A stretch of DNA of 64,000 bases, taken from positions 6,907,001 through 6,971,000 of the forward strand of contig JAMKCF010000014.1 of the NCBI GenBank assembly GCA_023634235.1. Direction: 5' to 3'. Below are positions 35,201 to 50,200 of the stretch, in pieces; position 1 is the first letter of the stretch, and each line of letters opens with the position of its first letter. The notes under the pieces were generated by a model, which saw only the letters and a program-made list of their open reading frames with translations, had not been told where the DNA came from and did not search any database. This DNA is from Pisaster brevispinus. Taxonomy: Eukaryota > Echinodermata > Asteroidea > Forcipulatida > Asteriidae. The position numbers and the translations under genes are program-made.

Positions 35201-38200
35201 AATGTACGTACATATGTACATGTATACATGTATAAAAGCACACATACATGTAATATGCAGTTGCTATTGTTGGCTATTTCATTTGTATTCTGTGAACACA
35301 ACCAAAAGTATACATACACAAATGTACTTCGGTTTTATTGGTTATAATTGCATTTTTTTTTTCTACGCCGAAATTCTGCCCAAATCATGCCATTGGCAGT
35401 TGAAAAACAAGAATCAGAGTGTCACATAGAATCGGCAGTTGACGCAAATCTGGTTTACACTTATGTACACACCTGCAGCAACAAAAAGCAGTCTACTGTA
35501 ATTGACTACCGGTACACATTCAAGGACAAACTCTACACAATGATTGAATTGAATATTTCATGGCAATGCAGGAACTCGCTAACTTTGTTACAATAAAATA
35601 TTGTGCAGAAACACAGTTTAGTGCATGAGCAATTTACTGCATCACGCTATAATGTACATCATGCGTACAAAGGATCGGATACATGTACGAAATATAGAAT
35701 GTGTACTTGAAGTGATAAGGCTGATGTTCATTCATGTAAAGCCATTTTTCAATAATAAATAAAACTAGAAATGAGTTTGTAACGAACAAACACTGGGGTT
35801 TCGGCCGTTGTTGTCAATGTTGAATTAATGTAATAATTAATTTGACACCTGATGACATCACGATGATGAAAACATGTTTTTGCGTATGAACTTTGTTATA
35901 AGCTACAAGACGGCACAAAGTTTGTGACTTTTTTACATGTGGTTAAGGAAATGTATTTTTGTATTGAATTTTCTGTTTGGACCAGACGAAAAGATCAAAG
36001 TTGGGTCATGTTTTTAATAAAAACAAATGTATCATTAGCTCCAAGACGTCACAAAGAGTTGACTTTATGACATGTGGTTCACTTTAAATTTGAGAGCTTC
36101 CTGTTTGTACCGGAAGTAAAGGTGAAAGAGGGTGACATTTAAAAAATTGAATGTGCCGTCAGTTACAACTCTTTATAACTCTTTTACGTATGGTTTAGAC
36201 GATATAAAGTTTTAAATAATAAATTGTAAATAATAAACTACCATGCCAAGGCTAAAGTTATTAATAAGCTATACCGCACAGACCTTGAAATAAATTGTGG
36301 TGGGAGAATTCAATGAAATTGCATGAGAATAAACCCGTACTAATATCTCAAAACGCTTCCGTATTTAATAGTTCGAGGACTCTCCACAAGCAAGAGGGCG
36401 CTATACAGGTTCACCGTTAACTGTAGAAGCGAAGTAGCGAAACAAAATGAACGGTACAAAGGTCGAACGATGCCATGCGTGTGGACTGCAGGCTATGTGT
36501 GGGTATGGCCGTATGCAGCGTGTTACGATGCCTAGCGTGGGAAGCAATGGCTGTGTGGTGTGGAGACCGTATGCGATGTACAGCGTGAATTACGTGCAAT
36601 GTACACACACGGCAATCGTGCTGGGTTGACGATACGTGTTTTTAAATCATTAATATCGTCAACAAAGGATTAAAAACCCTCGGCCAAACTGCTGCTTGAT
36701 CTAAGTTAGATCACAGGCTTTCATTTGATGTATTGTTTGTGTCTTTTAAGACTGTAGTTCCTGAGATCGAACGCTAACAAATTTCATGTGTAAATGCTAT
36801 AAGACTTTTTCGGAAAGAAGAATAATAATAGAGAAAAAAAAAAGTAAAATCGGATGGCCCAAACCCCCAATTACATGTGGATGTGCCTCTTTTGTACATT
36901 TTCAGTGGCTTTAACATGTTGACTGCTGCCTACAAGTATATTCGTAGTAACAGGTGTAAGGGATTCTGCCACTACGAGTATACTAGTAGAGAATGAAAGG
37001 TTTGTGTATTGTTAATTGAATACACCTGAGAATGCAACAAATACGCTTCTGGCAGTGGTGAGGGTTAGGGTTAGAAATGAACGTATTACAACATGTAGAC
37101 ACCAAAAAAGTACCTATTTGGTATGCGCGCATGCGCACCACACTTGGCAAATGGGAATGCCCTATGAATCTATGACCGGCAGTCAACGTGTTAAAAAGTT
37201 ACAAGTGATATAGTTTTACCCTTCAAACATGTCAAACAGCTTTCAATTTTATAGAAAAACATTGACGGTACATTGTACACATTGTACACATTGTATATGA
37301 TACAGTACATGTATGTTCATTTACATCATGTCAATACATGTATTCATATTTCCTGAAAATTGTATTCTGGTGCTATTTTCACTTTGATACCACTTCACAT
37401 TTTACAAACTTATAAATGTACACATATAGTACATGTATCCCCATACTTTTCTTAATTTGTGAATTTGACTGATGCACTATGATCCGAGAACCTTCACAAC
37501 AGTTATTTTATGTTTACGGAACCAACAAATAAATCTATGAATTGACCTCCCCCCTCCCCCTAAATGGTACACAATATGCACAGGTCTAGGCCCAAGCAGC
37601 AAGTTTGGTTCTTTTTGAAATTTTCTCTCCTGTATTGGATGATATAATGTAGAGCAAATTTTCTTTCATTTAAAATTTTCTCCCAGTTGTTGTGGTTCTC
37701 ATTAATGTCTAGATACAATAATTTTCATGTATATTTTTTTCTTACAATTCACCACATAGCAATTGTCACACAATATGTTGTTGTTATTCCTGTGCACAGT
37801 TAGTTATTGACAGTCCGGTCAGCCCTATTACAAGTATTCTACCTCTAGTCTTTGTCATCCTTGTTACTGCTGTCAAACAGGTAAGATAGATGAATTAAAC
37901 TGTGTAACTTGATAAATATCAATCATAACTTTGCTGTTAGGAAACTACATGTAATGATCAGTATTGACCATAGTTTCCTAACAGCAAAGTTATCTTTCAG
38001 ACTAAAACTGTTTTATTTTGAAGGTGTCTTTTGCAAGATAACAACAGAGCTTTTGTACTTTCTCACTCTTAGAGCTGAAAGTCAATGGATGGAACTAACA
38101 GAATCTGCCCTTTAAAGTACAAGTATTTAAACCAGTCAATTGTATATAAGGCCCTCTGCAAGCCAATTCAACAATGTCTAGATCATACTTTTCAGTATTT

Positions 38201-41200
38201 ATTAACAACTCATGGTGAGAAGAATTTGGGGCAAAGCTACAGTGAACAAATGTAGCTGACTGCCAAAATATGGCTGTTTGCTTTAAAATCCTGAACTGAG
38301 ACTACGCACTGATGCATTATCCTGAAGTAGAAATCTTTACCCCAAGTACATTAACACATACACATTGTAGGATTAAAATGTTCAAAATGTTTGGCTGCCA
38401 ACAGTAGTACTAGTAAAGAATACTTGGTCTAACTACTCTCAAAACCTACCTGGTCCATGATTGCTAGTTTGAAATAAACACCGTTAACCAACCTGTGAAA
38501 ATATCAAATGAAGGATATTATGGGCTGATTTTGTTCACATTTTTATACCATGCTTGTTTCGGTTGTGGCATTCAAAATAAACAATGGTGGTTCAGGAGAG
38601 TTTTGATGTTATTTTCTTGACTTGGACAATATTTCAGTTGGAAATGTTGGAGGATTGGTATTGGTATTGCTTAGTGTGAACTATACAATCAATGAGCTCT
38701 TGAAATGAAAGTGAAACTCCTGTACGATGTTTTAAATTTCCAAGTATAATGTGTCACAAGGCAAATTACTGTAGTGAAAATGAAATCTCATTGTGTAGTC
38801 AATCTATCACTGTGTGACTTTGGGCTCAATAAGCATGAATGTTGATACATTGAAGATAACAGTGAATGCTTCTTCCTATTTGGTGATTCTTTTTTAACCC
38901 ATAGTGAGTCTAAACATTTCTGTGTTTTTTCCCCAGGCATATGAGGACTGGCTACGGCACAAGGCAGATAATGAAGTCAATAAGAGACCAACTTTGATTT
39001 TGCAGGGACGCAGTATTAAAGAAATCCACTCCTATCAAATAAATGTAAGGCCCCCCCATTCAGAATAGTGGTTTTTGCCAGTCTGTTGTGTATTATATGT
39101 CTATTAACTTATCAGGCCCTCAGTTGCTCAGCCCCTGGCTACATTTCTTGCTTCCCTCTGTCACTCGTCCTGGTCTACGATCATCTTGAACCCCTAACCT
39201 TTTTTGAGCTTCATTCCAAAAGAAGTGTAGGGACAGGGCATTTGCTACAGCTGCTGCTTGTTTGTGGAATTGGTTACCGCTGCACATACAAATATCTAGG
39301 TCCTTAAAGTACTTTCAAATCTCGATTCAAAATCGTTTGATGTCTCTGCCTTTTCTCGCTCATTGTAATTCTATTTTCATTGCCATTTTCCATGTGTGTA
39401 TTTGTAAGTTTTTGTGTAGGTTTTTGTCTTGTATTCTTGTAGGTGCCTTCGGCACTCTTAGGGTGGATATATGTGCATTATAAGTTTTGCTGTTATTATC
39501 ATATTATTATTATGTGGTTTCATTAACCAGTTCGCTTCGGAATTGAAAATCCTTTTCCTGCTACCTGTGCAGGATTATATTCAGTAAAAAATTGTTATTT
39601 CCCCCTAACCATTAATTACTTGTTTTGTCAATGAAACTCAGTTGGGACACCCATGTAAAGACATTTTTTCATTGACAATTACACATTTTAATGGCTCGTT
39701 ATTTGTTTACGGTCGTATTACTGAATCACAATCAGACATTTGGAAAGCCATTATGTAATGGCCGATCATTGACCCTCGCCCGGTCAAACACCCGGCCTCG
39801 TGATAATGCAGTATAACTTTTACGTAATCTTGGCTTATATGTGAAAGGAACAGGTTTTCGATAAAGGCATTTGGCACAAATCTATCCAAAGATAGATCCA
39901 TGTATTGTTTGCAGTGTCTTTTCACTGAGGTCAGCAAACCTTAATCACAGGGACTCTGTGAAAACAGTTACCTGTGTACGCGCAATCCGCCACAGTGTCT
40001 CACTACCCTTTGCCTGTTGACATCTTCAGAAGAGAACAGGTGAAGGGAAAGGAGGAAGGGCCAGTGAAGGCCATTCTATCATGGGTGGTTTGTAGACATT
40101 GATGATAGTTTGATTCCTTATCTGGATGGCGTTCCAGTAGACACTACTGTCAGCACTAGAGGAACATACAACTGTAGCGCGGAAGCAGAAACATTGTCTC
40201 TGATGTACTTAACTAACCCATACTGTCCATGGTGAGAGTAGGAAATTACCGTGTAACCGACGATTGGTAGTCGTTGGTCTTTGGTGTAATGCGTTTCCTG
40301 AAGTGCCCATACATCTACAGAATAAGTTTTGGCGAGTTCTAAAATTACATCTCTCTTGCTGGCTGGCAGTGAGACCTTCGACGTTCAGTTGGAGGATGAT
40401 GTAATTTCCCTCTTCAGATAAGACAATCTTAAAAGCCTGTCCATCTGTTGACATTATGATGACTTGGATGGTTCACGTTGCGATTTACAAGCATTAGTTT
40501 CACACTGTACTAATTTCACACGGCTGTCGGTAGAGATAACTAGCGTTACTTGCAGGGAGGGCCACCAGGAGGCTGCTTCAACCCCCCCCCCCCCTTGACA
40601 TGACCAACACCAACATGTCTAATACCAGTGTGTAAGACTGTTTACACATTATTTTGTCCTTTAAATCAAACTGGTTATTTTATCAGTGAAATATTTTTAT
40701 ATGAGGAAAACAATGCACTAGCCTACAGTATTTACTAACCCATTGATAGATCATTGAAAATCATTCATATAGGTTTTTTGTATCGTGAAGCCATATAGTA
40801 TGCTAGCCCACAATGTGATAGGTGTTTAATCTACACAGTACATGGTAAACAGTATATGTACAAGTGAACACTTACTATTTCATCACACAATGTCATCTTA
40901 CCAACATACACCTAGTGCCTTTAACATAGAAATCCAGCAGAGTGATATCTCTTGCTCATTTAATATCATTTAAAATGGTGTGCGAGACTTACATTTTGTG
41001 TTGCTGAGAGGCAAATCGTAGCCCTTGTTTAACAAGCTATAACATGTTGTGATTCTTAGGTGGGAGACATAGTGAAAGTTAAAGTGGAGGAGGAGCTTCC
41101 ATGCGATATGATTCTATTGTCATCTCACAATGAGGAAGGAGAATGCTACGTCACTACAGCCAATCTAGATGGAGAAACAAACCTTAAGGTATTCATTCAT

Positions 41201-44200
41201 TCATTGACACCGTCTATAACAAGCAAGAGTCTGTGGAATTATGGCTATTGACCTCATGCACCAATTTGCATTTTGGGAGCCAAATTGCCAGTAAATTATG
41301 GTAAGTGTGCGATTGCCAAGTTGCCTAAAAAGTGCACTATGTACTATATAACACACAAGGACATGATGCCAAGATTATTGTGATCATTACGTCTGGTGAA
41401 CTGGATCAAAACCAGCTTGTGTTACCTGTCGATCTTTGTAATTGTTCTTATCTTTTTTTGTAGATCTTTCGGGCATTACCAGACAGTACAATTTTACAAG
41501 ATGAAGAAAGCCTAGAGTCATTGTCTGCTATGGTAGAGTGTGAGCAGCCACAGCCAGACTTGTACAAGTTCATTGGGAGGATAAGTTTCTATACCCAGAA
41601 CCAGCCGCCATCTGTCAGGTAATTATCTGTCTTAATCCCCCTCTCCCTGATTCTAGCACATTTTTGTATCTTGACTCCTAAACCATCCACCAGTATCAAG
41701 TATTGCTCTGAAAAAAATAAAAGAGAGTCAATGTCCACTCCTGACGATCCATCAGTATCAAGTATTACTCTGGTAATGATCAAAGAGAGTGACTGTCCAC
41801 TCCTAACCAACCATCAGTATCAAGTATTACTCTGGTAATGATCAAAGAGAGTGACTGTCCACTCCTGACCATCCACCAGTATCAAGTATTACTCTGGTAA
41901 TGATCAAAGAGAGTGACTGTCCACTCCTAACCATCCATCAGTATCAAGTATTACTCTGGTAATGAACAAAGAGAGTGACTGTCCACTCCTAACCATCCAT
42001 CAGTATCAAGTATTACTCTGGTAATGATCAAAGAGAGTCACTGTCCACTCCTAACCATCCACCAGTATCAAGTATTACTCTGGTAATGATCAAAGAGAGT
42101 CACTGTCCACTCCTAACCATCCATCAGTATAAAGTATTACTCTGGTAATGATCAAAGAGAGTCACTGTCCACTCCTAACCATCCACCAGTATCAAGTATT
42201 ACTCTGGTAATGACCACAGAGAGTGACTGTCCACTCCTAACCATCCATCAGTATCAAGTATTACTCTGGTAATGATCAAAGAGAGTGACTGTCCACTCCT
42301 GACCAACCACCAGTATCAAGTATTACTCTGGTAATGATCAAAGAGAGTGACTGTCCACTCCTAACCATCCACCAGTATCAAGTATTACTCTGGTAATGAT
42401 CAAAGAGAGTGACTGTCCACTCCTAACCATCCATCAGTATCAAGTATTACTCTGGTAATGATCAAAGAGAGTGACTGTCCACTCCTGACCATCCATCAGT
42501 ATCAAGTATTACTCTGGTAATGATCAAAGAGAGTGACTGTCCACTCCTAACCATCCATCAGTATCAAGTATTACTCTGGTAATGATCAAAGAGAGTCACT
42601 GTCCATTCCAAACCATCCACCAGTATCAAGTATAACTCTGGTAATGATCAAAGAGAGTGACTGTCCACTCCTAACCATCCACCAGTATAAAGTATTACTC
42701 TGGTAATGATCAAAGAGAGTCACTGTCCACTCCTAACCATCCATCAGTATCAAGTATTACTCTGGTAATGATCACAGAGAGTCACTGTCCACTCCTGACC
42801 ATCCATCAGTATCAAGTATTACTCTGGTAATGATCAAAGAGAGTGACTGTCCACTCCTAACCATCCATCAGTATCAAGTATTACTCTGGTAATGATCAAA
42901 GAGAGTCACTGTCCACTCCTAACCATCCATCAGTATCAAGTATTACTCTGGTAATGATCAAAGAGAGTCACTGTCCACTCCTAACCATCCATCAGTATAA
43001 AGTATTACTCTGGTAATGATCAAAGAGAGTCACTGTCCACTCCTAACCATCCACCAGTATCAAGTATTACTCTGGTAATGACCACAGAGAGTGACTGTCC
43101 ACTCCTAACCAACCATCAGTATCAAGTATTACTCTGGTAATGATCAAAGAGAGTCACTGTCCACTCCTAACCATCCATCAGTATCAAGTATTACTCTGGT
43201 AATGACCACAGAGAGTGACTGTCCACTCCTAACCAACCATCAGTATCAAGTATTACTCTGGTAATGATCAAAGAGAGTGACTGTCCACTCCTGACCATCC
43301 ATCAGTATCAAGTATTACTCTGGTAATGATCACAGAGAGTGACTGTCCACTCCTGACCATCCATCAGTATCAAGTATTACTCTGGTAATGATCAAAGAGA
43401 GTGACTGTCCACTCCTGACCATCCATCAGTATCAAGTATTACTCTGGTAATGATCAAAGAGAGTCACTGTCCACTCCTGACCATCCATCAGTATAAAGTA
43501 TTACTCTGGTAATGATCAAAGAGAGTGACTGTCCACTCCTAACCATCCACCAGTATCAAGTATTACTCTGGTAATGATCAAAGAGAGTGACTGTCCACTC
43601 CTAACCATCCACCAGTATCAAGTATTACTCTGGTAATGATCAAAGAGAGTGACTGTCCACTCCTAACCATCCATCAGTAACAAGTATTACTCTGGTAATG
43701 ATCAAAGAGAGTGACTGTCCACTCCTAACCATCCACCAGTATCAAGTATTACTCTGGTAATGACCACAGAGAGTCACTGTCCACTCCTAACCATCCATCA
43801 GTATCAAGTATTACTCTGGTAATGATCACAGAGAGTGACTGTCCACTCCTAACCATCCATCAGTATCAAGTATTACTCTGGTAATGATCAAAGAGAGTGA
43901 CTGTCCACTCCTAACCATCCATCAGTATCAAGTATTACTCTGGTAATGATCAAAGAGAGTGACTGTCCACTCCTGACCATCCATCAGTATCAAGTATTAC
44001 TCTGGTAATGATCAAAGAGAGTGACTGTCCACTCCTGACCATCCATCAGTATCAAGTATTACTCTGGTAATGATCACAGAGAGTGACTGTCCACTCCTAA
44101 CCATCCACCAGTATCAAGTATTACTCTGGTAATGATCAAAGAGAGTGACTGTCCACTCCTAACCATCCACCAGTATCAAGTATTACTCTGGTAATGATCA

Positions 44201-47200
44201 AAGAGAGTGACTGTCCACTCCTAACCATCCATCAGTAACAAGTATTACTCTGGTAATGATCAAAGAGAGTGACTGTCCACTCCTAACCATCCACCAGTAT
44301 CAAGTATTACTCTGGTAATGATCACAGAGAGTGACTGTCCACTCCTAACCAACCATCAGTAACAAGTATTACTCTGGTAATGACTGTATTTTGTCTTTGC
44401 TTGTAGATCTGTTACTGCAGAGAATGTTCTTCTTAGAGGTTCCAGGTTAAAGAACACACCGTTTATTTATGGTAAGAGAATTACTTTTCTTCTGACTCTG
44501 GCTCTGCTATTTGTTTTTGAATGTAATTTCCTGCTATTCTAAACATGTAACCAGTCTGAAAAAAAGAAAACAGTAAAATAGTTCATCCAATTGTGTTATC
44601 ATACCAGAACCAAAGTCCACCCGTTAAAGGTCCTATGGTGTGTGGTTACCACTTCAAATGATTTGGTTGTTTTGAAAAAGGCATATACCCTCTTAAAATG
44701 AAATGAGAATCAATTTCTGATGATCATAGGTCCACCTCAAATGATATGAAAAAGCAATTTCTCATCTCATAGGTCTTCTTCTTATGAAATGAGAAGCAAT
44801 TTCTCTTGTTTATAGGCCTACCATGCCTACCCCAAATGAAATGGGAGGCATTTTTACGATCTTAAGGAAAATTAAGTTTTATCTTAGTTGTTGCTGTGGA
44901 GTTCCATTCTTAGTACACAGTCTACATTTTGAAATATAATCTTAACTCTCAATAATATCCATATGGTTTCTCGTGTGGCCATTACAATGAATGACCTAAA
45001 AACTGTAATGAATTGATATCATTGATCTTGTCTGCAGGGGTTGCAATATATACAGGTGAAGAGACCAAGATGGCATTGAACTCCAAGCAGAAAGGCCAGA
45101 AACATTCCTGCATTGAAAAGTAGGGCCTAAATGGTTTTACTCCTCATAGGGCTTATTGTGGGGAAACTCTTGGGTTGTGTTTCACATAGGGGGGAGAGGG
45201 GGTAGATGGATAGATGAATGTAATTCTGTGTCGTTTATTAAAGCAAACAAACAAACAAACAAACAATTATTGTCATTTATGAAGCTTGAATCCTTTTACT
45301 TGACAGTTCCATGAATAAGTACCTTGTAGCTATGTTGGTGTGGCTGCTGGTTCAAACAAGCATTGCGACAGGACTGAAGTATTGGATAGATCGTAAACCG
45401 TTCATGGAGAAGTCCTGGTATGTTCACCCAGTTGCCGTCAGCTATGGCGACTTGATAGCCAGTGTGAGTATTCTGATTCACATCCATCTCTGGTCATTCT
45501 CATCTTACACATGTATACAATCGTACTTTCATGGTGTTACATGAAAGTTTGTCAATTTGTTTACATTATTATGTTAAACCTTTGAACAAATACATTGGTA
45601 TTGTCAGAGAAATTGCAAAAGAACAACTAACAACATTTAAAATGTAAATCCATACAATGTGTTTTTTCTTTTAGTCTGTCCTTAACCATGTAGCATGAAT
45701 ACCGCCCGCATGCACCCTGCCTATTACTCCCCACACCGTCTGCAACCGCCCTTGAAGTTTGACAAGTTGTATTTTGAGTTTTAAACATGCGATTATAACG
45801 CAACAAACAGCCATAGATAGCGCAGGATCTCTACGATGTCCACCTCCAAAGGTTCAAAGGTCTTTCACCAATGCATGTGAGGCACAATGAAGAGCAGTTT
45901 TTTCTGAGTGGTGCAGACTATTTTGTGCAGTCCTTGTATCACGCGAGCAATGTACACAGTAATGGCAACCTTCTGCTTGTTTCGTGATATACCCATTTGT
46001 GTTTTTACTCATGGAATATCGTGATTTGATAGGATTTTACACAGGGTTTTAGGTATCTAAGTTATCTGTCGGTAACAGAGGCAATCGTTTTCATTTCCAA
46101 AGGTATGTTGTGATTATTTTCAATCACTTTTATGGCTTTGTTTTCCTTTGAGATGACAGTGCAGTTGAGAAAACTTGTGTGCACAACTTTCCAAGTAACA
46201 AATGTTTACTTCATATGCAAACAATGTTTTCTAATTTTTGATGATCTCTGTAATGTTTTCAACCTCAATGCTTCGATTTGGTAACGTGAACAAAACAACT
46301 GTGAAAATCATTCAAAAGATAATTTCATCCTTGACAAAATCAACTCAGTTTGTAACACACAAAAAGTAATCACCATGAAAGTTATCTGAGGATTTCACCG
46401 GAAATTGTGTGAATTTTCAGGGCGCAGTGAGGAGTGAATGACACTATAATATTGCATGAGTGCTAAAGGGTTAAAGACATGTTTTGTTGTACTGTTGAGT
46501 GGAGAAAAATAATACTTTATTTTTCAAAATACTTATTTTTGTAATAGGTTATGCAATGAAAATCATTTATGTAAATCTAAAATCAGTTAGATACAAATTT
46601 GAAACCATGATACACTTTAAACAAATTAAATGAGAGAAGTTGCTTATTGATGAAATGTTACAGCATGTATTTTGTTGGAATTAGAGGAATAAGATATATG
46701 TCCTCTTTCAGAAACCATTTCCTCTAGACAGTTTTCAAGAGGTTTCAACAATAGTATAGTCACATTTATTATGACCCCAATGTGGATGATTTGAAGCACA
46801 AGTCATTTCTATAATTTCATTTCACCATCTTCCTGCTTTCCGGGGAGCATACAGTACAGTATGCACATATAGCACAGCAAGCTAAATCAAACACAAGAAC
46901 CATCTCAGCCCTAGCAGGTACCCATTTACCACTGGGTTAAAGGAAGCAATTGTAGTTAAGCATTTTGCTTAAGAACACAAGTGTCACAACTGGGGTTGGA
47001 ACCCACTCCCTGATAACTCACATGCAGTACAAAAAGTAGCTAAACCAGCCAAAATACAGATTCAATTTGTGACTGGTATCCTGCTCATTTCATCTAAGCA
47101 GAAAATTGTGAAGCAAAATTTTCTGCTTAAGCAGCTCTATGAAAATTGGCCCTACACAGAACTTGAGTCTAGTGCACTAGACCAGGGCCCAATTTCATAG

Positions 47201-50200
47201 AGCTGCTTGAGCAGAAAATATTGCTTAACAATTTTCCACTTAGATGAAATGAGCAGGATACCAGTCACAAATTGAATCTGATGACATGGTATTTTGGCTG
47301 GTAACCTTATTCTGATAAGCATAAGTTTGTTATGCCTAGCTACTTTTTGTGATTAAGCAGCTTTATGAAATTGACCCTCAGCCGTATAGATCTTGAGAGA
47401 GTTGCAACAACTTGCGATTATGTAGAACCCATTTTATGTCCAAAAAATGCATGGGCAAACACAGGGTACCAGAGTAGACTGCATTGTGTTGTGCTGCATT
47501 TGGACCGAAAAAGGGTGTCCAGCAACCACTTGACCACAGAAAACTGTTCCCTCTATGTTGCAACTCTCTCATTACACAGCTCTGCACTAGACTGCGTAGC
47601 TGCTACGCAAACTGTCATGTCAAATTACAACTGTTTCAGGCGACATTGAAAAACCTGAGCAGTCCTGAAATGTTTTTTTAAATCGGGTACTGCTTCTTTT
47701 TATACATGTTCATAGTATATTGGAAACCTTCATTCAAAATAACTTTAATGAAAGGGAATTATTGTTCTCTTTTATTTTTCAGGCAAGAGTAATTTTTACA
47801 GACTTCTTGTCCTTCCTAGTTCTCTTCAATTATATCATTCCAATCTCTCTCTATGTAACAATTGGTAAGTTATTTTTTAATGTGCCCATAATAATTCTTT
47901 TCCCCAAACACAAACACAAAATTATGTGGAGACATCTTTTGTTCTTTCCTTTGTCCCTGTATTTAACATCCTCCCTGTAGATTTTGAACTCAGAATGTTC
48001 TTTTGGAGCACCCCAGTCACTCCACTGAGGAGTCTTTTTATTTTCCCTTTTTTGTTTTGTCTCGGCTTCCATAAGATATTGAATATGAGCACGCCTGTAA
48101 TCGGGGACCTCTTATTGTCCCACTTTTGTTTGCACTAACTTTTTGACAACAGCTCCCATTGGTTTTGTACACACTTTCCAACTGGGGGGGACGTTCACAA
48201 ATCTAGGACCGTATTGTCCTCTTTTGTTATAGGTCCCGGTTTGAATGTGTATACCTACCCTCACATACACACCCAGCTCTGTGTTGCATACACTCTGTGG
48301 ACATTCCTTTGTACTGTGCACTTACAAAAAATAAAAAAACATATTCTTCAACACTGTTACAAAAAATGTGTAGATGTGTGTAAGTCCACATAGTGTTTCA
48401 AGTCCCTACATTATGTGGACCTCTATTATTCTCAGGTCCACACTTTGTATGTAACCTCCTATCGTATATCTTTTGTTTGTACTAACTTTTTGCCAGGTAG
48501 GCATACACATTCAAACCGCAAACCTATAATATAAGAGGACAACAGGGTCTCCAGTTGGGTAAAGGTCCCCAGTTAAAAAGTTTGTAGACACTTTTCACCT
48601 GGGGACCTTTACCCAACTGGAGACCCTGTTGTCCTCTTGTGTTATAGGTTTGTGGTTTGAATGTGTATACCTACCTGCCCTCACACAGTGTGCAATAATG
48701 TTATGAAGCTATGGGAGCAGACATACAGGGCTGCGTTAGATGTGTTTAGGAAATCCAATGTTATCTAATCACTTATTGCTCAGTTATCTCAGCACACTGT
48801 ACTTTTGTAAAAGAGCAATTTCCATTAAAAACCAGTTCCAGTAAAAAGATAAAATGGTAAAAATACCAGATGTATTTCATTGTGGCTTGAACAGTTCATT
48901 TAAATCCACATGTAAGGCGCTTTAATAATCAACATTACGCTATTGCAGCAAGGCCTTTTGACACCAATTTGTGTTGACGTCAATTTGTCTTGCAAATGTT
49001 TTGATGTCAATCTATATTTGAATTGCTTGATTTTCTTTTCAGTGGTGTTCAGCTAAATTCAGAACTGTACATTAAGCATAAGATTCCCAAATGCAACTAT
49101 TTCGAAACTCAGTTTTTGTTGTTGAGAGGAGTTTTATTTTGGGGTACAGGTCATTCAAACTATAAATCATTATTTCTTTTCAGAGCTTCAAAAATTCCTT
49201 GGATCTGTGTTCTTTGGCTGGGATTTGGACATTTACGATGCCGTAAGTAATTTGAGAAACCAAGAAATTCCTTGACTGTTGTTCAGTTTTGTATAACTCT
49301 GCATAAGAATTGATATTTATTATGAAGACTCCCTTTATAGCTGCTTTGCATTTTGTAATTTGAATAAGCCTGATATGAGCGTGGACAAAAGTCCAGAATT
49401 TCCCTGTCTAGCATTGCTACAACAGACTCGGTATCACAGGGAAAAAAGTAACCAATTAGACATGTTGGAATTTAATCATTGAAAAGAGAGGTTGGTATTA
49501 CGTTGTTTAATTGTTGGTATTTAATCATTGAAAGGAGAGGTTGGTATTACGTTTTGTTTAATTGTTGGAATTTAATCATTGAAAAGAGAGGTTGGTATTA
49601 CGTTGTTTAATTGTTGGTTTTTAATCATTGAAAGGAGAGGTTGGTATTACGTTTTGTTTAATTGTTGGAATTTAATCATTGAAAAGAGAGGTTGGTATTA
49701 CGTTGTTTAATTGTTGGAATTTAATCATTGAAAAGAGAGGTTGGTATTACGTTGTTTAATTGTTGGAATTTAATCATTGAAAAGAGAGGTTGGTATTACG
49801 TTGTTTAATTGTTGGAATTTAATCATTGAAAAGAGAGGTTGGTATTACGTTGTTTAATTGTTGGAATTTAATCATTGAAAGGAGAGGCCAAAACCAAGAC
49901 TTTCTGACCCATCAAGTTCTTTGTATCAAGAAATTACAGGCAGGCATAAATACTGGGTTGTTTTGGCAATGCTATACACAGTTTGATTTACCAGAGCGTA
50001 CTTGAGCATATTAATTGGTACAAAGTCATTTTCTATATAAATTAAGTTGTTATTGCCAACCAAAAGGGAATCACAACAAATCCCAGCATGTTCAGAGTCT
50101 TGGTTCTAAAACCTTTGCATTTATGTTGTGCATTTTACATGAACCAAGTTCAACTAAAGAGGGCGCTGTCTGGTGTTCTGTGGTTTTATTTTCCTGGTTA

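Noticed and set aside
37055..37080. Telomere-like GGGTTAGGGTTAG
   Set aside because: Only two units, inside an intron; no array.
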